A stretch of 39,373 nucleotides of DNA, taken from positions 1 to 39,373 of the forward strand of contig CAIZFE010000073.1 in assembly GCA_903932145.1 (NCBI GenBank), written 5' to 3'. Positions 1 to 8,797 of the stretch are shown in pieces (within the stretch, counting starts at the first letter, position 1; each line of letters opens with the position of its first letter). Under the pieces are notes generated by a model. The model searched no databases and was not told the DNA's origin. It worked only from the letters and a program-made list of their open reading frames with translations. The position numbers were made by a program, and so were the translations under genes. This stretch comes from an uncultured Rhodopila sp. (GTDB lineage: Bacteria; Pseudomonadota; Alphaproteobacteria; Acetobacterales; Acetobacteraceae).

Positions 1-65
1 CACCGATGCAGACGTTCGTTGACACACTGCCCGTGGCGAAGGAGAAATTGCTGCAAGCAGCGTGA
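1..65 (+). CDS. 3' end of an unidentified gene (partial)
   Basis: The frame beginning at base 3 is open from the window edge to a TGA at 63-65. It encodes a helix-like tail ending VAKEKLLQAA. The other two + frames stop early or read less naturally. About 20 codons are too few to name a family. The gene would converge on purN, whose stop lies 76 nt away. The short gap (66-141) shows no clear terminator. Confidence 0.35.
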   Translation, partial: PMQTFVDTLPVAKEKLLQAA

Positions 66-141
66 CAGACGACAATAGATATTCGTCGGACACCCACCAC
101 GACGGAGGCATGACCGTCAGATAAAGTCTATACTTTTACAT

Positions 142-783
142 CTAAGCTGTCCGCCCATGCCAAGGCAGTGGATTAGCCAGAAATGCTCCCGCGTCCGGCA
201 ACGCCCACGCCGCCCCTGCGGCAAACGCAGCCAAAGCCGCCGGATAAAGCCCATGCTCCTGTCGCAACACCCGCGCCGCCAGCGCGCCCTCGGAATCCCC
301 CGGCAGCACCGGCACCGCCGCCTGCGCCAGGATCGGCCCCGAATCCATCTCCAACGTCACCAGATGCACCGTGCAGCCGTGCAGCTTCACGCCCGCCGCC
401 AGCGCCCGCCCATGCGTATCCAGCCCGGGAAATGAGGGCAGCAGGCTCGGGTGGATGTTCAGCAGCCGCCCAGCCCACGCATCGACCAGCACCGGGGTCA
501 GCAGCCGCATATACCCCGCGAGGCATACAATCTCGATTCCCGCCGCCCGCAACGCCGCATCGACCGCCGCTTCATGTGCCGCCCGATCTCGCCCGAAATC
601 GCGGTGGTCAATCGCCTCAGCGTGAATACCAGCGGCGCGCGCCGTCTCCAGTCCCGCCGCGTCGGGACGGTTGGACAGCACCAACACGATCTCCGCCGGG
701 AATGCCGGATCGCGTGCGGCGGCGATCAACGCCTCCATGTTGGAGCCGCGGCCGCTGATCAGAACGGCCGTGCGGCGCCTCAC
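142..783 (-). CDS. purN: Phosphoribosylglycinamide formyltransferase PurN
   Basis: PurN transfers the formyl group of 10-formyl-THF to GAR, the third step of cytosolic purine synthesis. The protein is 213 aa, close to the roughly 212 aa usual for the family. The N-terminal GRGSN loop (11-15) binds the substrate phosphate. The catalytic triad is visible as N109 and H111 in [12 protein letters not shown] and D147 in EMDSGPI. The frame stays open far upstream, but that extension lies inside purM and is not PurN-like. The start is therefore placed at a GTG whose last two bases form part of the purM stop (GTGA). This indicates translational coupling to purM, as in many proteobacterial purMN operons. 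Confidence 0.93.
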   Translation of the reverse strand: MRRRTAVLISGRGSNMEALIAAARDPAFPAEIVLVLSNRPDAAGLETARAAGIHAEAIDHRDFGRDRAAHEAAVDAALRAAGIEIVCLAGYMRLLTPVLVDAWAGRLLNIHPSLLPSFPGLDTHGRALAAGVKLHGCTVHLVTLEMDSGPILAQAAVPVLPGDSEGALAARVLRQEHGLYPAALAAFAAGAAWALPDAGAFLANPLPWHGRTA

Positions 784-1871
784 GCCAGCCAGCCGGCCGG
801 CGGGTTGAGACGCACCGATGCGGGACCATCGGCGGCTTCGATCGTGCCGATATGGCTGACGGTTTCGCCTTCCGCTTCCAGCACCCGGAGCGCCGCGTCG
901 GCATCTGATACGACCACCGCCATGCCGACGCCGCAGTTGAACACCCGCAGCATCTCCGTTGCCGCGACTCCGCCGGTACGTGCCAACCAGGCGAAAACCG
1001 GAGGCACCGGCCATCCCGTCGTCAACGCGGCGGAAAACCCATCCGGCAAAACACGCGGCAGGTTGCCCGGCAATCCGCCGCCCGTAATATGAGCCGCCGC
1101 TTTCAACAGCCCGGCCTTGTGCAGGGCCAGCATCGACCGCACGTAAATCCGGGTCGGGGTCATCAACGCCTGACCCAAATTTTGCTCCGGCGCAAACGGG
1201 GCAGGGTCTGTCCACTTCAGGCCGCTGGTCTCGACAATCCGGCGAACCAGTGAAAATCCGTTTGAATGTACACCGACGCTGGCCAACCCCAGGATTGCAT
1301 CGCCCGCCACGATCGGACGCGGCAGCAGATGACCCCGCTCAGCGGCGCCGACCGAAAATCCGGCCAGATCGTAGTCGCCCTCGGCATACATGCCCGGCAT
1401 TTCCGCCGTTTCGCCACCCACCAGGGCGCAGCCGGCCTCGTGACAGCCGCTGGCGATGCCGGCGATGACAGACCGAGCCTGCTCGACCGATAGTTTGCCA
1501 GTGGCGAAATAATCCAGGAAGAACAGCGGTTCGGCGCCCTGTACAACCAGATCGTTGACGCACATCGCCACAAGATCAATGCCGACGGTGTCGTGCAGCC
1601 CGGTCTCGATCGCGATTTTCAGCTTCGTGCCGACGCCGTCTGTTGTCGAAACCAGCACCGGATCGGTAAACCCTGCCGCCTTCAGATCGAACAACGCCCC
1701 AAATCCGCCCAGGCCGCCCATGACCCCACGCCGGTTGGTCGCCTTCGCCAACGGCTTGATCATCTCCACCAGCGCATCGCCAGCCTCAATATCGACTCCG
1801 GCAGTACGGTAATCGAGCCCGGTGCCGGGCTGCGGCGCCGTATGCGCGCCTTGGTGATCCGCACTGGTCAT
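780..1871 (-). CDS. purM: Phosphoribosylformylglycinamidine cyclo-ligase (AIR synthetase) PurM
   Basis: PurM closes the imidazole ring, converting FGAM and ATP to AIR in the fifth step of purine synthesis. At 363 aa it has normal length. Family signatures are present: the glycine-rich [10 protein letters not shown] segment (52-61), DGVGTK (78-83), and MCVNDL followed by [13 protein letters not shown] (103-123). The first ~15 residues are a poorly conserved leader, so a slightly later start is possible. It is the first gene of a minus-strand purM-purN pair. Its 5' end faces the CDP-alcohol phosphatidyltransferase across a 97 nt divergent spacer (1872-1968) that must hold both promoters. I could not pick out clear -35/-10 boxes there. 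Confidence 0.95.
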   Translation of the reverse strand: MTSADHQGAHTAPQPGTGLDYRTAGVDIEAGDALVEMIKPLAKATNRRGVMGGLGGFGALFDLKAAGFTDPVLVSTTDGVGTKLKIAIETGLHDTVGIDLVAMCVNDLVVQGAEPLFFLDYFATGKLSVEQARSVIAGIASGCHEAGCALVGGETAEMPGMYAEGDYDLAGFSVGAAERGHLLPRPIVAGDAILGLASVGVHSNGFSLVRRIVETSGLKWTDPAPFAPEQNLGQALMTPTRIYVRSMLALHKAGLLKAAAHITGGGLPGNLPRVLPDGFSAALTTGWPVPPVFAWLARTGGVAATEMLRVFNCGVGMAVVVSDADAALRVLEAEGETVSHIGTIEAADGPASVRLNPPAGWLA

Positions 1872-1968
1872 GGCAAACCTCTATAACCTTCGCCGTTGGG
1901 TGAATGGAGGCTGACACAAACCATGGGCAGGCCACCGATTGCAATCCACTGGATAGAGGCCTCGACGC

Positions 1969-2535
1969 ATGCCTGATGGTTCTCCGGAGAAACCACCGCC
2001 ATCCGCGCCCCTGGTAAACCTGCCGAATATCATCACCTTCGGCTGGTTATGCGCCGTGCCGCTGGCGTTCTACCTGGTTCTTGAGCACCGGATGGACGAG
2101 GCTTTTGGTCTCTTCGTCATCGCCGGCCTGTCCGACGCCCTGGACGGTTACCTCGCCCGGCGAAACGGCGGCAACGCGGTCGGCGCCCTGATGGACCCGG
2201 TCGCCGACAAGGCGTTGCTGGTCACAATGTACATCACCCTGGCCTCGGTCGGCGTGATACCGGTCTGGCTCGCGATTCTGGTGGTGTTCCGCGATCTGCT
2301 GATAGTGGGGGGAGTTGTCGTACTGTCCGTATTGGGACATGCGGTGACGATCAGGCCCTTGTACATCTCCAAGCTGAATACGGTCGCACAGATCTTGCTG
2401 ATTGGCGTTAGCCTGCTACAGGGCGGGTTCGGATTTGGCATTCCGGTCCTGCAAGGCGTGCTAACCTGGTGCGCGGCGGTGACAACCTTGGCGTCCGGTG
2501 GGGCTTATGTATGGAACACGGCACGCGGTGAATGA
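1969..2535 (+). CDS. CDP-alcohol phosphatidyltransferase family protein (first of two)
   Basis: This 188 aa polytopic membrane enzyme of the PgsA/Pcs/cardiolipin-synthase superfamily exchanges CMP of a CDP-alcohol for a second alcohol. The metal-binding signature runs from D56 through D59-G60, A63-R64, G72, D76 and D80. Between R64 and G72 there are only seven residues, where the canonical motif has eight; the second family member in this window (34602) has eight. Four to five hydrophobic segments follow. It lies between purM and the perM-hda genes, a common Rhodospirillales position. The substrate cannot be read from sequence: phosphatidylglycerophosphate or cardiolipin synthesis are both possible. 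Its stop overlaps the next start by 8 nt. Confidence 0.85.
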   Translation: MPDGSPEKPPPSAPLVNLPNIITFGWLCAVPLAFYLVLEHRMDEAFGLFVIAGLSDALDGYLARRNGGNAVGALMDPVADKALLVTMYITLASVGVIPVWLAILVVFRDLLIVGGVVVLSVLGHAVTIRPLYISKLNTVAQILLIGVSLLQGGFGFGIPVLQGVLTWCAAVTTLASGGAYVWNTARGE

Positions 2536-3700
2536 AGCAGCAACCGATTTGCCGGTAGCAAACCAGGAGCGGGTCGTTGTACCCGCTCCGACGGAGACTG
2601 CTGTTACCCCGGCGGCGGCGACCGGCTTTCACGCCACAAGGACGCAACGCTTCGCGTTGATCATTAGCCTGCTGGTCGTCGCCTGGCTGGCGCTGACGCT
2701 TTTCGCCTCGATTCTCGCCCCCTTTGTCGCGGCGGCGGTTCTCGCCTACGGGCTTGATCCCCCAACGACGCAGTTGACGCGTCTGGGCCTGCCCCGGGGC
2801 GCGGCCGCTTTGCTGATGATCCTGGCCGTCCTCGCCGGCGTGCTGCTGTTTGCACTGCTGCTGTATCCGCTGGTGATCGTGCAGATCGGGCTGCTGGTGA
2901 ACCGTATCCCGCAATATGCCACGCTGATGCAGGGCTGGGCGAGGGAAGTACTAACCCACCTACAGGACAGTTTCGGCCCGGACGTCGTCAATGACAAGCT
3001 ACGGGACCTGGTCAGCGGCCAGGCCGCGTCGATGTTGAGCATTCTTCTGTCCACCGTGACCGGCGTCATCGGCAGCGGCTTCGCGATCTTCAACGTGCTG
3101 TCCCTGGCGGTCGTCACACCGGTGGTCGGCTTCTACTTGTTGCGGGACTGGCCGATTTTGGTGCGGATGATCGATTCCTGGTTGCCATACCGCTATCGTG
3201 GCGTCATTCGCGCCCAGGCGAGGGAGGTCGATCGCATTCTGTCCGCCTGGGTGCGCGGCCAGGCCCTATGCTGCCTACTGCTGGCGCTGTATTACGCCGC
3301 CAGCCTGACCACGGCCGGTCTCGACCTGGGATTGATCGTCGGGTTGATGGCCGGTTTGCTGTCCTTTATTCCTTATGTCGGGTCCATCACGGGCGGCGTC
3401 ACGGCGATCGGTCTGGCGTTAGCACAGTTCCCACACTGGCGGGGCGTGGTGGTTATCGGGGGAGTCCTGGTCGTTGGTCAGATTCTGGAAGGCTACGTGA
3501 TCTACCCCCGCTTCCTGGGCGACCGCGTGGAACTCCCCGCGGTTTGGGTGATTTTTGCATTGTTTGCCGGCGGTGCGGCGTTCGGCTTCCTCGGCGTGAT
3601 GCTGGCTGTGCCGGTGGCGGCGACAATCGGCGTGCTGGCGCGCTTTTGGCTGCGCCGGTATTTGGACAGCCCACTCTATCTCGATCCGCCCTCCGCTTGA
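2528..3700 (+). CDS. AI-2E family transporter (PerM-like permease)
   Basis: This is a 390 aa integral membrane protein of the AI-2E exporter/PerM family. Hydrophobic segments come in two blocks: an N-terminal pair after a ~35 residue cytosolic leader, and a C-terminal group. The C-terminal stretch ILEGYVIYPRFLGDRV followed by LGVMLAVPVAA is characteristic of the family. Transport substrates are largely unknown and PerM-type members are often assigned only by fold. The frame also allows an ATG at 2498, inside the upstream gene. I prefer the GTG at 2528, which overlaps the upstream TGA by 8 nt and gives a normal leader. It sits directly before hda, a conserved alphaproteobacterial order. Confidence 0.88.
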   Translation: MNEAATDLPVANQERVVVPAPTETAVTPAAATGFHATRTQRFALIISLLVVAWLALTLFASILAPFVAAAVLAYGLDPPTTQLTRLGLPRGAAALLMILAVLAGVLLFALLLYPLVIVQIGLLVNRIPQYATLMQGWAREVLTHLQDSFGPDVVNDKLRDLVSGQAASMLSILLSTVTGVIGSGFAIFNVLSLAVVTPVVGFYLLRDWPILVRMIDSWLPYRYRGVIRAQAREVDRILSAWVRGQALCCLLLALYYAASLTTAGLDLGLIVGLMAGLLSFIPYVGSITGGVTAIGLALAQFPHWRGVVVIGGVLVVGQILEGYVIYPRFLGDRVELPAVWVIFALFAGGAAFGFLGVMLAVPVAATIGVLARFWLRRYLDSPLYLDPPSA

Positions 3701-4455
3701 CCGGCTTTTCCGCAATCGACGATGCTCTGTTCGATTACCGGCAATTGTTGCTGCCGTTTCCGCACGCGCCCGGCTACGATTGCCGCGATTTTTTGCCGGC
3801 CGAGTCGAATTTCGAGGCGCTGGCATGGCTGGAAACCGCGTGGCCCGACAATCGGCTGCTTCTGTGGGGGCCGGACGGCTGCGGCAAATCCCATGTGCTG
3901 CACATCTGGGCTGAGCGAACCGGCGCGAAAATCCTGAGTGGTCCGATGCTGCAGGACCTGGATGAAATCCCGCAAAGCGGCGGGCTTGCATTGGACGATG
4001 CAGACACCGTCGGCTCCGAATCGCTTCTATTGCATACGCTCAACACGGCCCGCGATCGTGGCCTGCGGCTTTTACTCGCGGCCCGTTCAGCCCCCTCGCG
4101 CTGGCCGGTTCGTCTCCCAGACCTGGCGAGCCGACTCCGCGCCATTGCCGCGGTGGAAATCAGGCCACCCAGCGACGATCTGCTGGCGGCGGTGTTGATG
4201 CGGCTGTTGTCGGATCGGCAACTGAATGTCGCGCAAGCGGTTCAGGATTGGCTGTTGACCCGGCTCCCCCGGTCACCTGCCGCCTTGCTACAGGCTGTCG
4301 TTCAGTTGGATAAAGCCAGCCTGTCCACGGGGAAGGCGATCACCCGTTCTCTCGCAGCCAGGGTGCTGTTAGAACCGGGAGCGTCCGGCGATGCATCCGA
4401 TAACTTGTCCATACCGGCGATCGACCTCTCCTCCCAAACGCCCGGCCTCCTGTGA
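3697..4455 (+). CDS. hdaA: DnaA regulatory inactivator HdaA (Hda-type AAA+ protein)
   Basis: Hda-type proteins bind the DNA-loaded sliding clamp and stimulate ATP hydrolysis by DnaA, preventing re-initiation. This 252 aa protein has a clamp-binding-like motif near its N-terminus (QLLLPF, 16-21; E. coli Hda has QLSLPL). It also has Walker A GPDGCGKS (58-65), Walker B LALDDAD (97-103) and an arginine-containing [10 protein letters not shown] segment resembling AAA+ box VII. The frame stays open upstream inside perM. The likely start is the TTG at 3697, overlapping the perM stop (TTGA); it leaves the clamp motif intact and no ATG precedes that motif after the perM stop. A rare TTG start plus coupling suggests modest expression tied to perM. 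Confidence 0.88.
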   Translation: MTGFSAIDDALFDYRQLLLPFPHAPGYDCRDFLPAESNFEALAWLETAWPDNRLLLWGPDGCGKSHVLHIWAERTGAKILSGPMLQDLDEIPQSGGLALDDADTVGSESLLLHTLNTARDRGLRLLLAARSAPSRWPVRLPDLASRLRAIAAVEIRPPSDDLLAAVLMRLLSDRQLNVAQAVQDWLLTRLPRSPAALLQAVVQLDKASLSTGKAITRSLAARVLLEPGASGDASDNLSIPAIDLSSQTPGLL

Positions 4456-4489
4456 GGTGCCGGCGTCGTCACATGAAGGAACCGCATCC

Positions 4490-6793
4490 ATGGTGCAAAA
4501 GGCCGACACGACGGCGCTGCTGGAGCCGGTGAACCGGTCCGGCGCCAAGCCGGTTGTCACCAGGCCGGCCAACCCCAAACCAAGCGGCGCCAGGACCTTG
4601 GCGGCGCGGCCTGGCAACGAAAAGCCCGCGGTGCCGGGCGCGCCAGCGGTTCATCTCGATAGCCCGGAGCGGTTTATCAACCGCGAACTATCGTGGCTCG
4701 ATTTCAACCATCGCGTTCTGGAAGAGGCCGAAAACCCGCGTCATCCGCTGCTGGAGCGACTGCGCTTTCTGTCGATCAGCGCCTCCAACCTGGATGAATT
4801 CTATTCGGTGCGCGTTGCCGCGCTGATCGGGCAGGCCAAAGCCGGGGCGACGCTGGTGTCCGCGGATGGGCGCACGGCGGCGCAACAACTGACGGCGATC
4901 AAGCAGCGCGCCGAACAACTTCTAGCTGACCAGCAGCGCATTCTGGGCGAGCTTCTCGACCTTTTGCGCGATGCTGGCGTCGCACTTTCCGGCACCGGTA
5001 CCCTGTCAGACGACGACAAATCCTGGCTCGATGCTTGGTTCATGGAGCGGGTGTTCCCGGTTGTGACGCCGCTGGCCGTCGATCCGGCACACCCGTTCCC
5101 CTTCATCTCCAACTTCGGTTTGGTCCTGGCGCTTCATCTGGTGCGGGTAGAGGACGGTCAGGCCATGCGCGGTCTGCTGCCGCTGCCGAGCCAGGTCGAG
5201 CGGTTTATTCGCCTGCCCGCCGGCAAACCCGGCGGGCCGGTGCGCTTTATTCTGCTCGACGACCTGGTCGTGCTTTTTCTGGACCGGATATTTCCGGGCT
5301 TCCGACTGACCGGCCACGGGTTGTTCCGGGTCATTCGCGACACCGACGTCGAATTCGAGGAAGAGGCCGAGGACCTGGTACGGTCCTACGAAACCGCGCT
5401 AAAGCGCCGCCGGCGCGGCGTGGCGATCCATGTGGAATTCGCCGCCGGCATGCCGCCCGAGTTGCGGGAACTGGTCATCGACGAACTGGACGCCGCGCCG
5501 GATGAGATCCACGACGACCAGCGCCTGTTGGGTCTGGCCGACATGAAGCAGATGATCGTCGATGATCGCCACGACCTGCTGTTCGCGCCATACACGGCGC
5601 GTTTCCCCGAACGAATCCGCGATTTCGGCGGTGACTGTTTCGCCGCGATCCGGGCCAAGGATATCATCGTCCATCATCCATACGAAAGCTTCGACGTTGT
5701 CGTGCAGTTCCTGCGCCAGGCCGCGCAAGACCCTGCGGTCATCGCGATCAAACAAACCCTGTATCGCACCAGCCGTGACAGTACGATCGTCAACGCCCTG
5801 ATCGAGGCGGCCGAGGCGGGCAAATCTGTGACCGCGATGGTCGAATTGCGGGCCCGTTTCGACGAAGAGGCCAACATCCGGCTGTCCCGGCGCATGGAAG
5901 CGGCGGGCGTTCAGGTCGTGTACGGATTCACCGGATTGAAGACCCACGCCAAACTATCGCTGGTGGTACGGCGTGAGGCCGGGGCAATCCGGTCCTACGC
6001 CCATTTCGGTACCGGAAACTATCATCCGATCACCGCCCGTATTTACACCGACCTGAGTTTCTTCACCACCGACCCGGCCCTGACCCGTGACTCGGCCCGT
6101 CTGTTCAACTTCATGACCGGGTATGCACGTCCGGAAATCATGGAAGAGCTTGGGTTCAGTCCGCTGACAACCCGCACCAAGCTGCTGGCGCTGATCCATG
6201 CGGAAGTGGCTTTCGCCCGCGAGGGCCTTCCCGCCACCATCTGGCTCAAGATGAACAGCCTGACGGATGTGGAACTGATCGATGCCTTGTACAAAGCCTC
6301 CAACGCGGGCGTGAAGGTGATGGCGGTCATTCGCGGCATTTGCTGCCTGCGCCCCGGCGTTCCGGGTCTGTCAGAGAACATCCGGGTCAAATCGATTGTC
6401 GGGCGCTTCCTCGAACACGGCCGGATTTATGCCTTCGGCAATGGCCACAAGCTGCCCAGCCGGTATGCCCTCGTATTTATCAGTTCGGCCGACTGGATGG
6501 AGCGCAACATGGATTGGCGCGTTGAAACCCTGGTGCCGATCCACAACCCTACCGTCCACGCTCAAGTGCTGGACCAGATCATGGTGATCAATCTGAAAGA
6601 CTCGCTGCAATCCTGGGAACTCAGTGCCGATGGCGCGTGGACCCGTGTCGCGCCCGGGAACAAACCCCTGTCGGCGCATGAATATTTCATGACCAATCCA
6701 TCCCTCTCGGGCCGCGGTTCGGCGCTGCACGGACCGGTGGTTGCCTCTCCCGTGGGCCTGCCACGGCGGCAGGACAGGGTGACACAGGACTGA
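4490..6793 (+). CDS. ppk1: Polyphosphate kinase 1
   Basis: PPK1 reversibly makes inorganic polyphosphate from ATP. The protein is 767 aa, against about 690-740 aa usual. The extra length is an Ala/Pro/Lys-rich N-terminal tail of about 55 residues before the N domain ([12 protein letters not shown]). The autophosphorylated histidine is expected at H486 in [11 protein letters not shown], and the second conserved histidine at H643 in [10 protein letters not shown]. The C-terminal [11 protein letters not shown] signature is present. An ATG at 4391 is open in frame but lies inside hdaA. The ATG at 4490 has an AAGGA Shine-Dalgarno at 4476-4480 and is preferred. The stop is immediately followed by the ppx start, the usual ppk-ppx operon. 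Confidence 0.95.
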   Translation: MVQKADTTALLEPVNRSGAKPVVTRPANPKPSGARTLAARPGNEKPAVPGAPAVHLDSPERFINRELSWLDFNHRVLEEAENPRHPLLERLRFLSISASNLDEFYSVRVAALIGQAKAGATLVSADGRTAAQQLTAIKQRAEQLLADQQRILGELLDLLRDAGVALSGTGTLSDDDKSWLDAWFMERVFPVVTPLAVDPAHPFPFISNFGLVLALHLVRVEDGQAMRGLLPLPSQVERFIRLPAGKPGGPVRFILLDDLVVLFLDRIFPGFRLTGHGLFRVIRDTDVEFEEEAEDLVRSYETALKRRRRGVAIHVEFAAGMPPELRELVIDELDAAPDEIHDDQRLLGLADMKQMIVDDRHDLLFAPYTARFPERIRDFGGDCFAAIRAKDIIVHHPYESFDVVVQFLRQAAQDPAVIAIKQTLYRTSRDSTIVNALIEAAEAGKSVTAMVELRARFDEEANIRLSRRMEAAGVQVVYGFTGLKTHAKLSLVVRREAGAIRSYAHFGTGNYHPITARIYTDLSFFTTDPALTRDSARLFNFMTGYARPEIMEELGFSPLTTRTKLLALIHAEVAFAREGLPATIWLKMNSLTDVELIDALYKASNAGVKVMAVIRGICCLRPGVPGLSENIRVKSIVGRFLEHGRIYAFGNGHKLPSRYALVFISSADWMERNMDWRVETLVPIHNPTVHAQVLDQIMVINLKDSLQSWELSADGAWTRVAPGNKPLSAHEYFMTNPSLSGRGSALHGPVVASPVGLPRRQDRVTQD

Positions 6794-8305
6794 ATGATGC
6801 CCTTCGCTCCGCCCCCCTCGCTGCCGCGATGCGGTGTCGTCGATCTTGGATCGAACTCTGTCCGGCTTGTGGTTTATGAGGGCCACACGCGCAATCCCAT
6901 GCCGATTTTCAACGAAAAAGCGGTGCTGCGGCTTGGTCGGGGGCTGCAAACCACCGGACGCCTGAACGAGGACGGGATGGCCCAGGCGCTGACCGTGATG
7001 CATCGCTACCATGCCGTGGCGCGCGCGATGGACGCCCGGCCATTCGAAGTGCTGGCCACGGCCGCGGTGCGCGACGCCAGCAATGGCCCGGCGTTCGTGG
7101 CCTCGTTACGAGAGCGACTGCCTGGTGTCCCGATCCATATTTTGTCGGGTCTGGAGGAAGCCGCGTTTGCCTCCGAGGGCATGTTGTGCGGCATTCCCAC
7201 GGCGGATGGCGTGCTGGCCGACATCGGCGGCGGATCGCTGGAAGTCGTGCGCCTGATCGATGGCCGCCGCGGGTTGTCGCAGTCTCTCCCGTTGGGCGTC
7301 ATCCGCTTGGCCGAGCATTCCGGCGGCGATCCGATGCGCGCTCGGATTATTGCCGAACAGGAACTTCTGTCGGTGCCGTGGCTCGCTGAAGGCGCCGGCC
7401 GCGATCTGTACCTGGTCGGCGGCGCGTGGCGAGCGCTGGCGCGCATCCACATGGCACAAACCAGTTACCCGCTATCCATGGTACATCATTACACCATCGG
7501 CCGCGACGAAGCCCGGAATTTGGCCGGTTTGCTGTCCACCTCGACGCGCAAGGTCCTGGAACGATTGCCCGGGGCGCCGCGCCGGCGGATCGACGATCTG
7601 CCGTTTGCCGCCGTTGCGCTCCGCCGCCTGTTGCGTGTGACAAATGTGCGCCGGGTGGTGTTCAGCGCCAGCGGGTTGCGCGAAGGCTGGTTCATGCGGC
7701 GAATGCCGCGAGATATCCAGGATCAGGACCCGATGCTCAGCGCTGCCTGGGAAATGGCCGCCAGACACGGCCGCGATCCATCCCTGCCCCCGGCGCTGGT
7801 CGCCTGGACTCAGCCACTGTTCCAGGGAGAGCCGGAAGGCTCTTTCCGACTGCGGGAAGCCATGTGCTGGATGTCGGATATCGGCAGCCATGACCATCCC
7901 GAGTTCCGCGCCGAACAGGCGTTCCTCCGGGTTCTTCGGCAACCCGGTGTGGGCCTTGACCACCATGCTCGGGCCTATCTGGCACTGGCCGTGGCCCTTC
8001 GCTACGAGGCGGAATCCGATGCCGCGTTCCTGCGCCCGGCCCGCCTGCTGCTGGATGTCGAAACCGCCAACCGGGCCGAGGTTCTGGGAATCGCGCTTCG
8101 CCTAGCTTATACGTTATCCGCCGGGACGAAAGACCTGCTGGCCGGGACACGTTTGCGGATCGAAGGATCGCGACTCGTTTTGCTCCTGCGCGAGAACAGC
8201 GGTGTATTTGCCGGCGAAAGCGTGATCCGGCGGTTGGAGCGGCTGGCTCAGGCTTTGGGCCTGGAAGCCGCCGCCGAACTGGATCTGGCGACCGCGGCGG
8301 TATGA
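6794..8305 (+). CDS. ppx: Exopolyphosphatase (Ppx/GppA family)
   Basis: Ppx removes terminal phosphate from polyphosphate; GppA relatives hydrolyse pppGpp. The 503 aa protein has the actin-like ATPase fold signatures: VVDLGSNSVRLVV near residue 16, ATAAVRDASN near 93 and the phosphate loop ADIGGGSLEVV near 141. A longer C-terminal helical domain follows, like that of family members linked to ppk. The start is the first of two consecutive ATGs placed directly after the ppk1 stop with no gap. The paired context favours exopolyphosphatase over pppGpp phosphatase, but sequence alone does not exclude dual activity. The stop overlaps the next gene by 4 nt (ATGA). Confidence 0.92.
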   Translation: MMPFAPPPSLPRCGVVDLGSNSVRLVVYEGHTRNPMPIFNEKAVLRLGRGLQTTGRLNEDGMAQALTVMHRYHAVARAMDARPFEVLATAAVRDASNGPAFVASLRERLPGVPIHILSGLEEAAFASEGMLCGIPTADGVLADIGGGSLEVVRLIDGRRGLSQSLPLGVIRLAEHSGGDPMRARIIAEQELLSVPWLAEGAGRDLYLVGGAWRALARIHMAQTSYPLSMVHHYTIGRDEARNLAGLLSTSTRKVLERLPGAPRRRIDDLPFAAVALRRLLRVTNVRRVVFSASGLREGWFMRRMPRDIQDQDPMLSAAWEMAARHGRDPSLPPALVAWTQPLFQGEPEGSFRLREAMCWMSDIGSHDHPEFRAEQAFLRVLRQPGVGLDHHARAYLALAVALRYEAESDAAFLRPARLLLDVETANRAEVLGIALRLAYTLSAGTKDLLAGTRLRIEGSRLVLLLRENSGVFAGESVIRRLERLAQALGLEAAAELDLATAAV

Positions 8306-8751
8306 TCCGTAAAGCATGGGCGAATGAGGCTAGTGCTGTGCGGGATGTCGTGCGGGCCGCCTATCAGCACTACGTCACGGTGATTGGCACCAAGCCTGCG
8401 CCGATGATGGACGATTATGCGAAACGAATCGCGGCGGACCAGGTCTGGGTGTTGCTGGATGGCTCCGAGATCGCGGGCGTTCTGGTGCTGGAAGATCGGC
8501 CGGATTGTTTTTTGCTCGACAACATCGCGGTTCGGCCGGATCGCCAGGGATCGGGGTTCGGCCGCACCATGCTGGATTTCGCTGAAGCCGAGGCGGTCAG
8601 GTTGGGGCGGAACGCGATCACCCTCTACACCAACGCGCTAATGACGCGGAACATCGCGATCTATGCCGCGCGGGGCTACGTTGAGCGAGAGCGCAAGATC
8701 GAGAAAGGCTTCGACCGGGTTTACATGGTGAAGTCTTTGACGCCCGGATAA
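8302..8751 (+). CDS. GNAT family N-acetyltransferase
   Basis: This is a 149 aa single-domain acyl-CoA-dependent acetyltransferase. The acetyl-CoA pyrophosphate loop is visible as VRPDRQGSGFGRTML (Q/RxxGxG/A). It follows a central strand ending LLDNIAV, and the C-terminal half has the usual YAARGYVERER motif C-like segment. The acceptor cannot be deduced; small molecules, antibiotics or protein N-termini are all used by relatives. Its ATG overlaps the ppx stop (ATGA), so it is probably co-translated with the polyphosphate genes. It is the last gene of the plus-strand run and converges on the M32 carboxypeptidase. Confidence 0.85.
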   Translation: MIRKAWANEASAVRDVVRAAYQHYVTVIGTKPAPMMDDYAKRIAADQVWVLLDGSEIAGVLVLEDRPDCFLLDNIAVRPDRQGSGFGRTMLDFAEAEAVRLGRNAITLYTNALMTRNIAIYAARGYVERERKIEKGFDRVYMVKSLTPG

Positions 8752-8756
8752 CGGCT

Positions 8757-8774
8757 TCGAGGCGGTATCCTCGA
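8757..8774. terminator. Possible weak bidirectional hairpin between convergent genes
   Basis: A perfect inverted repeat (TCGAGG, 6 nt loop, CCTCGA) lies in the 46 nt between the convergent GNAT and carboxypeptidase stops. There is no T-run on either side, so a role as intrinsic terminator is only suggested by position. A near-identical hairpin sits at 12226-12241. Confidence 0.25.
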
Positions 8775-8797
8775 TCGCATCGCCGGATCTGGTTTGT

